47,001 nucleotides of DNA from an uncultured Clostridia bacterium (GTDB lineage Bacteria; Bacillota; Clostridia; Oscillospirales; Acutalibacteraceae), in NCBI GenBank assembly GCA_947166135.1, contig CAMVDB010000009.1:1-47001 (forward strand), written 5' to 3'. Position 1 is the stretch's first letter, and each line of letters begins with the position of its first letter. The position numbers and the translations under genes are program-made. Below, one piece after another: positions 24,564 through 32,676 of the stretch. A model generated the notes under the pieces. That model had not been told where the DNA came from and made no database searches. It worked only from the letters and a program-made list of their open reading frames with translations.

Positions 24564-25164
24564 AAAGCTCAGATTACGAGAAGCGGTCATCGTCGAGGGA
24601 AGGTATGATAAGATTCGCCTAAGCGAGCTGATCGCGACCCCGATCATCGAGACAGGCGGCTTTCGCGTGTTCAAGGATAATGAGAAGCAGGAGCTGATCC
24701 GCTCGATCGCTCAGCACAGAGGGATCCTCGTGATGACCGACGTGGATTCGGCGGGCTTCGTCATCCGCAATTTCCTGCGCGGCATCATACCCGAGGAGCA
24801 GATCAGGCACGCTTATATCCCGACCGTTGAGGGCAAGGAACGCCGCAAGGCGCAACCCTCCAAGGAAGGGATCCTCGGCGTAGAGGGGCTTGACAGAGAG
24901 CTGTTGGCTCAAGCGATCCGTAAAAGCGGCGCACATATCGAAGGCGAGGCAAACGTCTCCGTCGATCCGATCACCAAGGGCGATTTCTACGATTACGGCT
25001 TGACCGGCTCCGCAAATTCGGCAGAAAACAGGGCAAGGGTACTGCAAAATCTAGGATTGCCGAAGTATCTGACGACGAACGCCATGATCGCCGCCCTTAA
25101 CTGCCTCTTTACGAAAGAAGAATTTGAAAACTACCTGTTACAACTGAATCAGGCTAAAAGATAA
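24556..25164 (+). CDS. rnmV: RNase M5-like Toprim protein (DUF4093 type)
   Basis: 202 residues. The Toprim motifs are AVIVEGRYDKIRL (11-23, catalytic glutamate Glu15) and VMTDVDSAGFVIR (about 57-70, the DxD). The C-terminal half (about 120-200) resembles the DUF4093 region of clostridial 5S rRNA maturases. RNase M5 removes both ends of pre-5S rRNA. The insertion KERRKAQPSKEGILGVE fits the RNase M5 family. The gene overlaps holA by 8 bases; the stop codon is part of the terminator stem. Confidence 0.82.
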   Translation: MTEKLRLREAVIVEGRYDKIRLSELIATPIIETGGFRVFKDNEKQELIRSIAQHRGILVMTDVDSAGFVIRNFLRGIIPEEQIRHAYIPTVEGKERRKAQPSKEGILGVEGLDRELLAQAIRKSGAHIEGEANVSVDPITKGDFYDYGLTGSANSAENRARVLQNLGLPKYLTTNAMIAALNCLFTKEEFENYLLQLNQAKR

Positions 25165-25189
25165 GGCTGTTCATCGTGAACAGCCTTTT
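25163..25189. terminator. Bidirectional terminator between rnmV and yebC
   Basis: AAGGCTGTTCA (25163-25173), loop TCG, TGAACAGCCTT (25177-25187), T run after; the stem includes the rnmV stop codon. yebC converges from the right. Confidence 0.9.
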
Positions 25190-25211
25190 GTTATCGGTAA
25201 TTCCGTATTAT

Positions 25212-25946
25212 TTACTCTGCGTCTTCCCAGTTGTGCCAGACGTTCTGGATATCGTCGTTGTCGTCGAACATATCCAGCATCTTCTGCATCTGAACGCGGG
25301 TATCGGGATCGTCGATCTTGGTGTAGGTGGAGGGAACCTGCTCGACCTCGGCGGAAGCGAACTCATAGCCCTTCGCCTCCATATCATCGCGAACGCCGCT
25401 CAGATCGTCGGGCTCGGTGTAAATGGTGAAGATGTCATCATCAGCCTCAAAGTCGGAAGCGCCCGCCTCGAGAGCGTCCTCCATAACGGTATCTTCTTCC
25501 TTCTCAAGATCCTCGCGATCGATGACGATAACGCCCTTCTTCTCAAACATGAAGCCGACGCATCCGGGGGTGCCCATGTTACCGCCGAACTTGTCGAAGT
25601 AGTGTCTAACTTCGCCCGCGGTACGGTTACGGTTGTCGGTCAGCGCCTCAACGATGACAGCGACGCCGCAGGGACCGTAGCCTTCATAGGTAACGGACTC
25701 GTAGTTCGCGCCTTCACCGCCCTGAGCCTTCTTGATGGCGCGCTCGATGTTGTCGTTCGGTACGTTCGCCGCTTTCGCCTTGGCGATACAATCTCTGAGC
25801 TTGGAGTTGACCGCGGGATCGGCGCTGCCGCCGTCGCGGATCGCGACCATCAGCTCTCTGCCGATCTTGGTAAAGACCTTGGCTCTGGCTGCGTCGTTTT
25901 TACCCTTTTTCTGCTTAATGGTGCTCCATTTATTATGTCCTGACAT
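25212..25946 (-). CDS. yebC: YebC/PmpR family protein
   Basis: 244 residues with the family N-terminus MSGHNKWSTIKQKKGKNDAARAK and GGSADPAVNSKLRDCI (about 41-56). The family was described as transcription regulators and more recently as ribosome-associated factors that help polyproline translation. The acidic central domain (about 80-180) and length are standard. A minus-strand promoter lies at 25984-26011. The gene is transcribed away from yicC with a perfect palindrome between their promoters. Confidence 0.95.
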   Translation of the reverse strand: MSGHNKWSTIKQKKGKNDAARAKVFTKIGRELMVAIRDGGSADPAVNSKLRDCIAKAKAANVPNDNIERAIKKAQGGEGANYESVTYEGYGPCGVAVIVEALTDNRNRTAGEVRHYFDKFGGNMGTPGCVGFMFEKKGVIVIDREDLEKEEDTVMEDALEAGASDFEADDDIFTIYTEPDDLSGVRDDMEAKGYEFASAEVEQVPSTYTKIDDPDTRVQMQKMLDMFDDNDDIQNVWHNWEDAE

Positions 25947-25983
25947 TGTTTATCATTCCTTTATCAGCAATTTTAACCTAATT

Positions 25984-26011
25984 AATATAGCACATTTTAC
26001 GGACAATGCAA
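25984..26011 (-). promoter_or_regulatory. Promoter of yebC
   Basis: On the minus strand TTGCAT (26011-26006), 16-base spacer, TATATT (25989-25984), the latter preceded by TGC as an extended -10. Confidence 0.7.
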
Positions 26012-26013
26012 AT

Positions 26014-26037
26014 AGTTATTACAATCTTGTAATAACT
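26014..26037. promoter_or_regulatory. Perfect palindrome between the yebC and yicC promoters
   Basis: AGTTATTACAA, centre TC, TTGTAATAACT: an 11-base perfect inverted repeat with a 2-base centre. It lies 2 bases upstream of the yebC -35 and 3 bases upstream of the yicC -35, a position suited to an operator acting on both. Confidence 0.6.
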
Positions 26038-26040
26038 CTA

Positions 26041-26069
26041 TTGTTATTCCTCGTGATCAGTGGTAGAAT
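26041..26069 (+). promoter_or_regulatory. Promoter of the yicC-rsgA run
   Basis: TTGTTA (26041-26046), 17-base spacer, TAGAAT (26064-26069), with TGG before the -10 (extended). Confidence 0.65.
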
Positions 26070-26103
26070 AGTCCGTAAAGAATAAGGAATAGGGGGAATC
26101 TAT

Positions 26104-26982
26104 GTGGTAAGGTCTATGACAGGCTTCGGCAGGGCTGAAATGTCTGTCGGAACCCGCGATATCATCGTCGAGATCAAGAGCGTCAATCACCGTTATTTCG
26201 AGTTTTCCTGCCGTACAAGCAGGGGCTACAGCTTCCTCGAGGATAAGCTCAAGAAATATGTCGGCTCCCGCGTCAGCCGCGGTAAGGTGGATATGTTCGT
26301 CTCGATCACGGAGAACGACGATACCGCCGTCGAGGTCGAGTTGAACAAGCCGCTCGCTTCGGGCTATATCAAGGCGATGCGTACTTTAGTTGATGAATAT
26401 GAGGTGAAGGACGATATCTCGGTATCGACGCTGTCACGTTTCAGTGATATCTTCCAGATCAGCCGTCCGCCCGCGGATGAAGAAGCGGTCTGGAACGACG
26501 TCAAGACTGCCGTCGATGAGGCGCTGAGTCACTTTGTCGCGATGCGTGAGGCGGAGGGAGAGAAGCTCAAAGCGGATATTCTCAGCCGTGCTCAGACCAT
26601 CATCGATATCGTCGGTGAGATCGAGGAGCGTTCTCCGATCACCGTTCAGGAATATCGCGACAGACTCTACGCAAAGCTCAGCGAAGTATTACAGAGCGCC
26701 AACATCGACGATCAGCGTATCCTGACCGAGGCGGCGATCTTTGCCGATAAGGTCGCGGTGGATGAAGAGACCGTCCGTCTGCGCTCTCACTTCGACCAGA
26801 TGAAGTCCTTCCTTGACTCCGATCAGCCGGTCGGCAGAAAACTCGATTTCATCGTACAGGAGATGAACCGCGAAGCGAACACCATCGGCTCGAAGGTCAA
26901 CGACTCCAAGCTCGCTCATAAGGTCGTTGAGATCAAGGGCGAGATCGAGAAGATCCGCGAACAGGTCCAGAATATCGAATAA
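26104..26982 (+). CDS. yicC: YicC family endoribonuclease-type protein
   Basis: 292 residues: YicC N-terminal domain from VRSMTGFGRAEM (about 1-155) and a C-terminal DUF1732 domain with FIVQEMNREANTIGSKVND (about 258-276). E. coli YicC is an RNase acting on small RNAs. The start is GTG 26104; the AGGGGG site is at a suitable distance, and the ATG at 26102 is out of frame. It heads the long run of genes to rsgA and is 12 bases before remA. Confidence 0.92.
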   Translation: MVRSMTGFGRAEMSVGTRDIIVEIKSVNHRYFEFSCRTSRGYSFLEDKLKKYVGSRVSRGKVDMFVSITENDDTAVEVELNKPLASGYIKAMRTLVDEYEVKDDISVSTLSRFSDIFQISRPPADEEAVWNDVKTAVDEALSHFVAMREAEGEKLKADILSRAQTIIDIVGEIEERSPITVQEYRDRLYAKLSEVLQSANIDDQRILTEAAIFADKVAVDEETVRLRSHFDQMKSFLDSDQPVGRKLDFIVQEMNREANTIGSKVNDSKLAHKVVEIKGEIEKIREQVQNIE

Positions 26983-26994
26983 ACGGAGGAGCCT

Positions 26995-27240
26995 ATGCGT
27001 TTTGTGAATATCGGCTTCGGCAACGTTGTGAATATCAGCAAGATCGTTTCCGTGGTCAGCCCGGATTCTGCGCCCATCAAGCGTATCGTACAGATGAGCA
27101 AGGCAGCGTCCACCCTGATCGACGCGACCTTTGGACGCAAGTGCAAGGCGGTCATCATCACCGACAGCGAGTACATCGTGCTTTCTGCGCTGACGACCGA
27201 AACGATCGCATCGAGAATGGAGGAATCCCATGATGAATAA
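26995..27240 (+). CDS. remA: RemA/DUF370 small DNA-binding regulator
   Basis: 81 residues, RemA family: MRFVNIGFGNVVN at the start, then IVSVVSPDSAPIKRIVQ, as in Bacillus RemA, which activates matrix genes by binding DNA as an oligomer. The role in this organism is unknown; its position between yicC and gmk is highly conserved in Firmicutes. CGGAGG lies before ATG 26995. The 3' end overlaps gmk by 8 to 11 bases. Confidence 0.93.
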   Translation: MRFVNIGFGNVVNISKIVSVVSPDSAPIKRIVQMSKAASTLIDATFGRKCKAVIITDSEYIVLSALTTETIASRMEESHDE

Positions 27241-27811
27241 AGGCTTACTGATCGTCTATACCGGCGCTTCCGGCGTCGGCAAGGGTACGATCATGAAGGA
27301 ACTGCTCAGGAAGAACCCCAACCTGCGACTGTCCGTCTCCGCGACCACCCGCGCTCCGCGAGAGGGAGAGGTCGACGGCAGAGAATACTACTTTGTATCC
27401 CGTGAGAAGTTCGATCGGATGATCGCCGAGGACGGCTTTCTGGAGCACGCCGAGTACGTCGGCAACAAGTACGGCACCCCGAAGGAAGCGGTCTTTCGCA
27501 TGCTGGACGAAGGGCTCGACGTTATCCTCGAGATCGAGGTCAAGGGCTTTTTACAGATCAAGAAGGCTTGTCCCGACTGTGTGACCATCTTCATCGCGCC
27601 GCCGTCCTTTGAGGTGCTTGAAGCTCGCTTGAAGGGCAGAGGCACCGAGACCGATGAGGTCATCGAAAAGCGGCTGAAAACCGCCCGCGAAGAGCTGCAA
27701 AGCCAAAATTTATTCGACTATATTGTAATCAATGATGATGTTGACAGAGCAACCGACGAGGTCCTCTCCATCATTTCCGATACCAAAAACGAAAGAAATA
27801 TAAAGGAGTAA
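27230..27811 (+). CDS. gmk: Guanylate kinase
   Basis: Phosphorylates GMP to GDP with ATP. 193 residues. The P-loop is YTGASGVGKGT (about 8-18; the more usual form is SGPSGVGKGT), followed by SVSATTRAPREGEVDGREYYFVS (GMP-binding). C-terminal RLKGRGTETDEVIEKRL is typical. Start ATG 27230 or 27233 after GGAGG. The gene overlaps remA and is six bases from rpoZ, supporting cotranscription. Confidence 0.95.
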   Translation: MMNKGLLIVYTGASGVGKGTIMKELLRKNPNLRLSVSATTRAPREGEVDGREYYFVSREKFDRMIAEDGFLEHAEYVGNKYGTPKEAVFRMLDEGLDVILEIEVKGFLQIKKACPDCVTIFIAPPSFEVLEARLKGRGTETDEVIEKRLKTAREELQSQNLFDYIVINDDVDRATDEVLSIISDTKNERNIKE

Positions 27812-27816
27812 TAGTT

Positions 27817-28023
27817 ATGAAAAGAGCATCTTTAGATGATATGCTGACCGGTAAGGAGAGCCGCTACGCGCTGGTGATCGGCGTTGCGAAGCGTGCCCGT
27901 GAGATCGCTGACGAGTTCAAGGAAGAGGGTCTTATCACCGATGAGAAGCCCGTTCTGCTTGCGATCGAAGACTTCAAGAACCATAAGTACAATATCCTCG
28001 AGGAAGAGGACGACGAGGACTGA
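27817..28023 (+). CDS. rpoZ: RNA polymerase omega subunit
   Basis: 68 residues with the omega fold: SLDDMLTGKESRYALVIGVAKRAREI, then a conserved KPVLLAIEDF and an acidic tail (EEEDDED). Stabilises the beta' subunit. AAAGGAG precedes ATG 27817. Its TGA shares one base with the priA start (TGATG). Confidence 0.94.
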   Translation: MKRASLDDMLTGKESRYALVIGVAKRAREIADEFKEEGLITDEKPVLLAIEDFKNHKYNILEEEDDED

Positions 28024-30458
28024 TGATCGCAAAGATCGCATCCGTCGCGGTCGAAAACGCGATCTATCACTTTGACCGTGCGTTCAGCTATCGGATCCCC
28101 GAGGGAATGCCTGTTCAACCGGGATGCCGCGTCTCTGTGCCCTTCGGCAGAGGGAACGCAAGGCGTCAGGGTATCGTGCTCGCTGTAAGAGAGGACGAAG
28201 GGGAAGAGCTGAAGGCTGTCTGTGAGCTGCTCGATACAGAGCCTGTCCTCAGCGATGAGATGCTGCGCATGTGCGGATTTATGAAGCGTCACTGCTTCTG
28301 TACCTATTATGACGCAGTGAAGGCGATGCTCCCCGCCGGTATCAACTACCGTCTGTCGCAGGAGTATTCCGTCAGTGAGAAGCTCGGCGACCGCTTCTAT
28401 GACCTGTCCGATGAACAGCGCAGGATCGTTACGATTATTCGTTCAAAGAATAATAAAGCGGAGAAATACGCTCTTCTGCATGAGCTTGGACTTTCCGACA
28501 CATCGGTTCTCGACGAGATGGAGACTGACGGCGTTCTGTATAAGAACGACTCGGCTTTTCGTCGTATCGGTGATAAAACCATCAAGATGATCCGCCTTGC
28601 AGATGACTGTGAAGCCCGCATCCACGGAATGAAGCTAAGCCCGAAGCAGGAGAGCGTGATCGATCTGTTGAATACCGTCGGCTCCGCTTCCGTGAAGGAA
28701 GTCTGCTACTATACGGGCGTGACCGTCTCCGTACCCGATACGCTGGTGCGTAAAGGAGTCGCCGTGTACTTCGACGACGAGGTGTTCCGCATCCCCAAGT
28801 CCATGCAGGCGAAAAAGCGCGACGTGATCCTCACCGATGAACAGCAGAAAGCGTATGATGAGCTTTTGAAGCTGTATCAGTGCGATACCGCCGAGGTTTC
28901 ACTCCTCTACGGCATTACCGGATCGGGCAAGACCTCCGTGTTCTTCAAGCTGATCGAGCGCGCAGTCGCCGACGGCAGGGACGTGATCGTGATGGTTCCC
29001 GAGATTGCGCTGACTCCTCAGCTGATCGCGATCTTCCGTGCAAGCTTCGGTGATCTGGTGGCGGTTTTCCACAGCGCTTTATCTCTCGGAGAACGGCTCG
29101 ACGAATACAAGCGCGTCAGCCGTGGAATCGCAAAGATCGCCGTCGGTACACGCTCCGCGATATTCGCTCCGTTCAAGGATCTCGGACTGATCATCATGGA
29201 CGAGGAACAGGAGCACACCTATAAATCCGAGAGTAAACCGCGATTCAGCGCGAAGGAGCTTGCGAAGTTTCGCTGTTCCTATCACCGCGCCTTATTATTG
29301 CTGAGTTCTGCGACGCCATCCGTCGAAACCTATTATTACGCCAACAGCGGCAGATACCACAAACATGTGCTGACCAAACGCTACGGCTCGGCGACCCTGC
29401 CCGACGTGGTGATCGCCGATATGAACGAAGAGGTCGCGATAGGGAATACGAGCGCTTTCTCAAATATTCTTTTACAGAATATTGAAGAGAATCTCGATAC
29501 AGGAAAGCAGAGCATTTTGCTCCTGAACCGCCGCGGGTACAATTCCTTTGTCACCTGCTGCAGCTGTAAGGAACCGCTGACCTGTCCGAACTGCTCGATC
29601 TCGCTGACCTATCACAGCGCCAACAATCGCCTGATGTGCCATTACTGCGGCTATTCGGTACCCTACAGACCCGAATGTCCCACTTGTGGGAGCCATCAGC
29701 TGAGGCTGTCCGGTACGGGAACTCAGAAAGCCGAGGTAGAATTGGCAGAGATATTCCCGGGCGCCCGTATCCTGCGCATGGATACCGACACCACCATGAC
29801 CCGCTCGTCGCATGAGAAGAAGCTGACCGCTTTCTCCAACGGCGAATACGATATTCTCGTCGGTACCCAGATGGTCGCGAAGGGACTGGATTTCCCGAAC
29901 GTTACCTTAGTAGGTGTGCTCAACGCCGACAGGATGTTGTATCTGGACGACTATCGCAGCTATGAGAACACGTTTTCGCTCCTGACTCAGGTAGTCGGAC
30001 GTTCCGGACGCGGCAGCGACAAGGGCAGAGCGATCATCCAGACCTTCACCCCCGAGAACCCGATCATCTCACTTGCCGCAGCTCAGGATTACGACGCGTT
30101 TTACACCTCCGAGATCGAGATTCGCCGCGCCATGCTGTACCCGCCGTTCGCGTCGATCTGCTTAGTCGGTTTCGTCAGTGAGAACGGAAAGCTGTCCGAA
30201 CAGGCTGCGTTCGCGTTTACCGATCGTATGACCAAGCTGATCAAGAGCGAGTACCCCGATATCCCGCTGCGTGTGCTCGGGCCGTCAATGGCGGCGGTTT
30301 TCAAGGTCAGTAATAAATATCGTTATAAATTGATCCTAAAATGCCGTAACGACGCGCGTTTCCGCGAGATGCTCAGCCGTATGCTGGTGGATTTTGCCTC
30401 GATCCGCGACTACAGCGACGTCACGGTCTATGCGGACATTGATCCGCTGTCTATATAG
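28023..30458 (+). CDS. priA: Primosomal helicase PriA
   Basis: Restarts stalled replication forks by 3'-5' unwinding and loading of the primosome. 811 residues: N-terminal DNA-binding domain (about 1-105), winged helix, helicase with Walker A GITGSGKTS (about 298-306), motif II as DEEQ (about 391-394; PriA commonly has DEEH), zinc region with CCSCKEPLTCPNC and CHYCGY..CPTCGS (about 515-560), and motif VGTQMVAKGLDFPNV. The start ATG 28023 overlaps the rpoZ stop. A double-hairpin repeat follows its stop immediately. Confidence 0.94.
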   Translation: MIAKIASVAVENAIYHFDRAFSYRIPEGMPVQPGCRVSVPFGRGNARRQGIVLAVREDEGEELKAVCELLDTEPVLSDEMLRMCGFMKRHCFCTYYDAVKAMLPAGINYRLSQEYSVSEKLGDRFYDLSDEQRRIVTIIRSKNNKAEKYALLHELGLSDTSVLDEMETDGVLYKNDSAFRRIGDKTIKMIRLADDCEARIHGMKLSPKQESVIDLLNTVGSASVKEVCYYTGVTVSVPDTLVRKGVAVYFDDEVFRIPKSMQAKKRDVILTDEQQKAYDELLKLYQCDTAEVSLLYGITGSGKTSVFFKLIERAVADGRDVIVMVPEIALTPQLIAIFRASFGDLVAVFHSALSLGERLDEYKRVSRGIAKIAVGTRSAIFAPFKDLGLIIMDEEQEHTYKSESKPRFSAKELAKFRCSYHRALLLLSSATPSVETYYYANSGRYHKHVLTKRYGSATLPDVVIADMNEEVAIGNTSAFSNILLQNIEENLDTGKQSILLLNRRGYNSFVTCCSCKEPLTCPNCSISLTYHSANNRLMCHYCGYSVPYRPECPTCGSHQLRLSGTGTQKAEVELAEIFPGARILRMDTDTTMTRSSHEKKLTAFSNGEYDILVGTQMVAKGLDFPNVTLVGVLNADRMLYLDDYRSYENTFSLLTQVVGRSGRGSDKGRAIIQTFTPENPIISLAAAQDYDAFYTSEIEIRRAMLYPPFASICLVGFVSENGKLSEQAAFAFTDRMTKLIKSEYPDIPLRVLGPSMAAVFKVSNKYRYKLILKCRNDARFREMLSRMLVDFASIRDYSDVTVYADIDPLSI

Positions 30459-30509
30459 GCTCTCATAAGTAAAGAGAGCTGTCAGCGCAGGCTGACTGAG
30501 AGATTGCAT
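30459..30509. repeat. Double-hairpin intergenic repeat, copy 2
   Basis: Hairpin GCTCTC/GAGAGC (30459-30479), then hairpin GTCAGC/GCTGAC (30481-30496), then TGAGAGATTGCAT. It starts at the base after the priA stop and matches the plan of 12274-12324. No terminal T run, so readthrough to def remains possible. Confidence 0.7.
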
Positions 30510-30545
30510 GATTTGATTGAATACCACAAGGAGTAAGTATATAGT

Positions 30546-31028
30546 ATGGCACTGAGAAATATCGTAAAAGAGGGCGACCCCATTCTGACCAAGAAGTGCC
30601 GCCCCGTAGAAAAATTCAATAAACGGCTCTGGGATCTGCTGGATGATCTTGTCGATACGCTGGAGGATTCCGGCGGCGTCGGCTTAGCCGCACCCCAGGT
30701 CGGCGTGATGCGCCGCGTCTGCGTCATCGACGTCGGCGACGGTCCGATCGAGTTCATAAATCCCGTCATCGTTGAATCCGACGGTGAGCAGGAGGTACAG
30801 GAGGGCTGTCTGAGCTGTCCGGGCGAGTTCGGTATCATCAAGCGCCCCGCGCACGTCAAGGCGCAGTTCAATGACCGCGAGGGTAATCTGTGTGAGATCG
30901 AGGGCGACGACCTCTTCGCACAGGCGATGTGTCACGAGTTCGATCACCTCGACGGTATTATTTTCAAATCCAAGGTCGAGCGCATGTTATCCGAAGAGGA
31001 ACTGCGCGCATTGAGAGAAGAAGAGTAA
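30546..31028 (+). CDS. def: Peptide deformylase
   Basis: Removes the formyl group from nascent protein N-termini. 160 residues with the three motifs GVGLAAPQVG (about 40-49), EGCLSCPGEF (about 87-96; Cys ligand) and CHEFDHLDG (about 128-136; HExxH). AAGGAG lies before ATG 30546. It is followed after one base by fmt, the usual functional pairing. Confidence 0.96.
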   Translation: MALRNIVKEGDPILTKKCRPVEKFNKRLWDLLDDLVDTLEDSGGVGLAAPQVGVMRRVCVIDVGDGPIEFINPVIVESDGEQEVQEGCLSCPGEFGIIKRPAHVKAQFNDREGNLCEIEGDDLFAQAMCHEFDHLDGIIFKSKVERMLSEEELRALREEE

Positions 31029-31029
31029 G

Positions 31030-31950
31030 ATGAAACTGATATTTATGGGCACGCCCGATTTTGCGGTGCCGTGTCTTGAAAACCTGATAGAAGCGGGTCA
31101 TGAGATCGCCGCTGTCTTTACCCAGCCCGATAAGCCTCGCGGCCGTAAGCAGGAGCTGACCCCTCCCGAGGTGAAGGTCTGCGCGCTCGAGCACGGCTTG
31201 ACCGTTTACCAGCCCGGAACGCTGAAGGACGGTGAAGCGATGAAGATCATCGAGTCTTTACAGCCTGACTGTATCGTCGTTGCCGCTTACGGAAAGATCC
31301 TTCCGAAGGAAATCATCGATTATCCCCGCTACGGCTGTATCAACATCCACGGCTCGCTCCTACCGAAATATCGCGGAGCGGCTCCGATCCAGTGGGCGGT
31401 GATCAACGGCGAGAAGGAGACCGGCATCACCGTCATGCACATGGACGTCGGGCTCGATACCGGCGATATGCTGTATGTAAAGTCCCTCCCGATCGGGATC
31501 GACGACACTGCCGAGTCGATGTTCGACAAGCTGTCCGCCTTGGGCGGCGAGATGATCGTCGAAGCACTGGAGAAGCTCGAAAAGGGCGAGTTGAACGCTG
31601 TAAAACAGGATGAGCGCCTTGCTGTCTATGCGCCGATGCTGGATAAATCGATCGCCGTTATCGACTGGAACAAGAGCGGAACTGAGGTACACAACCTCGT
31701 TCGCGGATTATACAGCTGGCCTATTGCCCAGACCTCCCTGCACGGCAAAAAGCTCAAGATCTACCGCACCTCGCCGTGTGAGAAGTCCGGCGAACCGGGT
31801 ACCGTGATCCGTACCGATCCGCTGACGATCGCCTGCAGCGTCGGCTCAGTGATCATCTGTGAGCTCCAGCTCGAGGGTAAAAAACGTATGGATGCAAAGA
31901 CCTTCCTGATCGGGCATCCTCTGCAACTGAATGAAAAGTTAGGAGATTAA
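31030..31950 (+). CDS. fmt: Methionyl-tRNA formyltransferase
   Basis: Formylates initiator Met-tRNA with 10-formyl-tetrahydrofolate. 306 residues. MGTPDFAVPCLENL at the N-terminus, IHGSLLPKYRGAAPI (about 109-123, with the catalytic Asn/His region) and TVMHMDVGLDTGD are family signatures; the C-terminal domain (about 205-306) binds tRNA. It lies directly after def, and its stop is one base from the zinc peptidase. Confidence 0.96.
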   Translation: MKLIFMGTPDFAVPCLENLIEAGHEIAAVFTQPDKPRGRKQELTPPEVKVCALEHGLTVYQPGTLKDGEAMKIIESLQPDCIVVAAYGKILPKEIIDYPRYGCINIHGSLLPKYRGAAPIQWAVINGEKETGITVMHMDVGLDTGDMLYVKSLPIGIDDTAESMFDKLSALGGEMIVEALEKLEKGELNAVKQDERLAVYAPMLDKSIAVIDWNKSGTEVHNLVRGLYSWPIAQTSLHGKKLKIYRTSPCEKSGEPGTVIRTDPLTIACSVGSVIICELQLEGKKRMDAKTFLIGHPLQLNEKLGD

Positions 31951-31951
31951 T

Positions 31952-32650
31952 ATGGGCTTATATTTTTATGACTGGACGTATCTTGCGTTCATGCTGCCTT
32001 GTCTGATCCTCTCGATGATCTGCAGCGCGAGCGTAAAAAGCAATTTTTCAAAGTACAGCGGCGTTCAAAATTCCCGCCGCATGACCGGCGCTCAGGCTGC
32101 TCAGGCGGTATTGAACGCCCACGGCGTAACAGGCGTACGTATCGAGCCTGTCAGCGGTAATCTGACCGATCATTTTGACCCGAGAACCAACGTTATCCGT
32201 CTCTCGGAATCCGTCTATAACGCGACGACCGTCGCGGCTGTCGGCGTAGCCTGTCACGAGGCGGGGCACGCCTGTCAGCATGCCGAAGGTTATTTTCCGA
32301 ACAAGGTCCGCTCCGCGATCGTTCCCGTCGCGAATATCGGCTCGAAGCTCAGCTGGATCTTCCTGATCGTCGGTATGCTGCTGCCGGCGAAGTTCACCTT
32401 CTTCATCACCATCGGTATCATCATGTTCTCGGCGTCCGTTCTCTTCACCCTGATCACGCTTCCCGTTGAGTTCAACGCTTCATCCCGCGCACTCAAAACG
32501 ATCAAGGATACCGGTATGCTGAATACGACAGAATACGACGGTGCCAAAAAGGTGCTTACCGCCGCGGCGATGACTTATGTAGCCGCTGCCGCAACCTCGA
32601 TCATGCAGCTGCTGCGACTCCTGCTGATCTTTAACCGACGCAGAAGATAA
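31952..32650 (+). CDS. Membrane zinc metallopeptidase (YugP-like, DUF2268/Zn_peptidase_2 type)
   Basis: 232 residues. An N-terminal transmembrane helix (about 8-27), the catalytic HEAGH (about 96-100) in VACHEAGHACQHAEGY, and three more hydrophobic helices (about 120-180 and 205-225). NTDHFDPRTNVIRLS, a typical element, lies before the active site. The family resembles B. subtilis YugP; its substrates are unknown. It sits between fmt and rsmB in the housekeeping run, as in many clostridia. The Zn_peptidase_2 assignment is by motif and layout. Confidence 0.85.
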   Translation: MGLYFYDWTYLAFMLPCLILSMICSASVKSNFSKYSGVQNSRRMTGAQAAQAVLNAHGVTGVRIEPVSGNLTDHFDPRTNVIRLSESVYNATTVAAVGVACHEAGHACQHAEGYFPNKVRSAIVPVANIGSKLSWIFLIVGMLLPAKFTFFITIGIIMFSASVLFTLITLPVEFNASSRALKTIKDTGMLNTTEYDGAKKVLTAAAMTYVAAAATSIMQLLRLLLIFNRRRR

Positions 32651-32676
32651 TCTATAGATTAAAGGAAACGACCAAG

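Noticed and set aside
25176..25943. Plus-strand 255-codon frame over yebC
   Set aside because: Antisense shadow; the minus strand encodes the clear YebC family protein with promoter and ribosome site.
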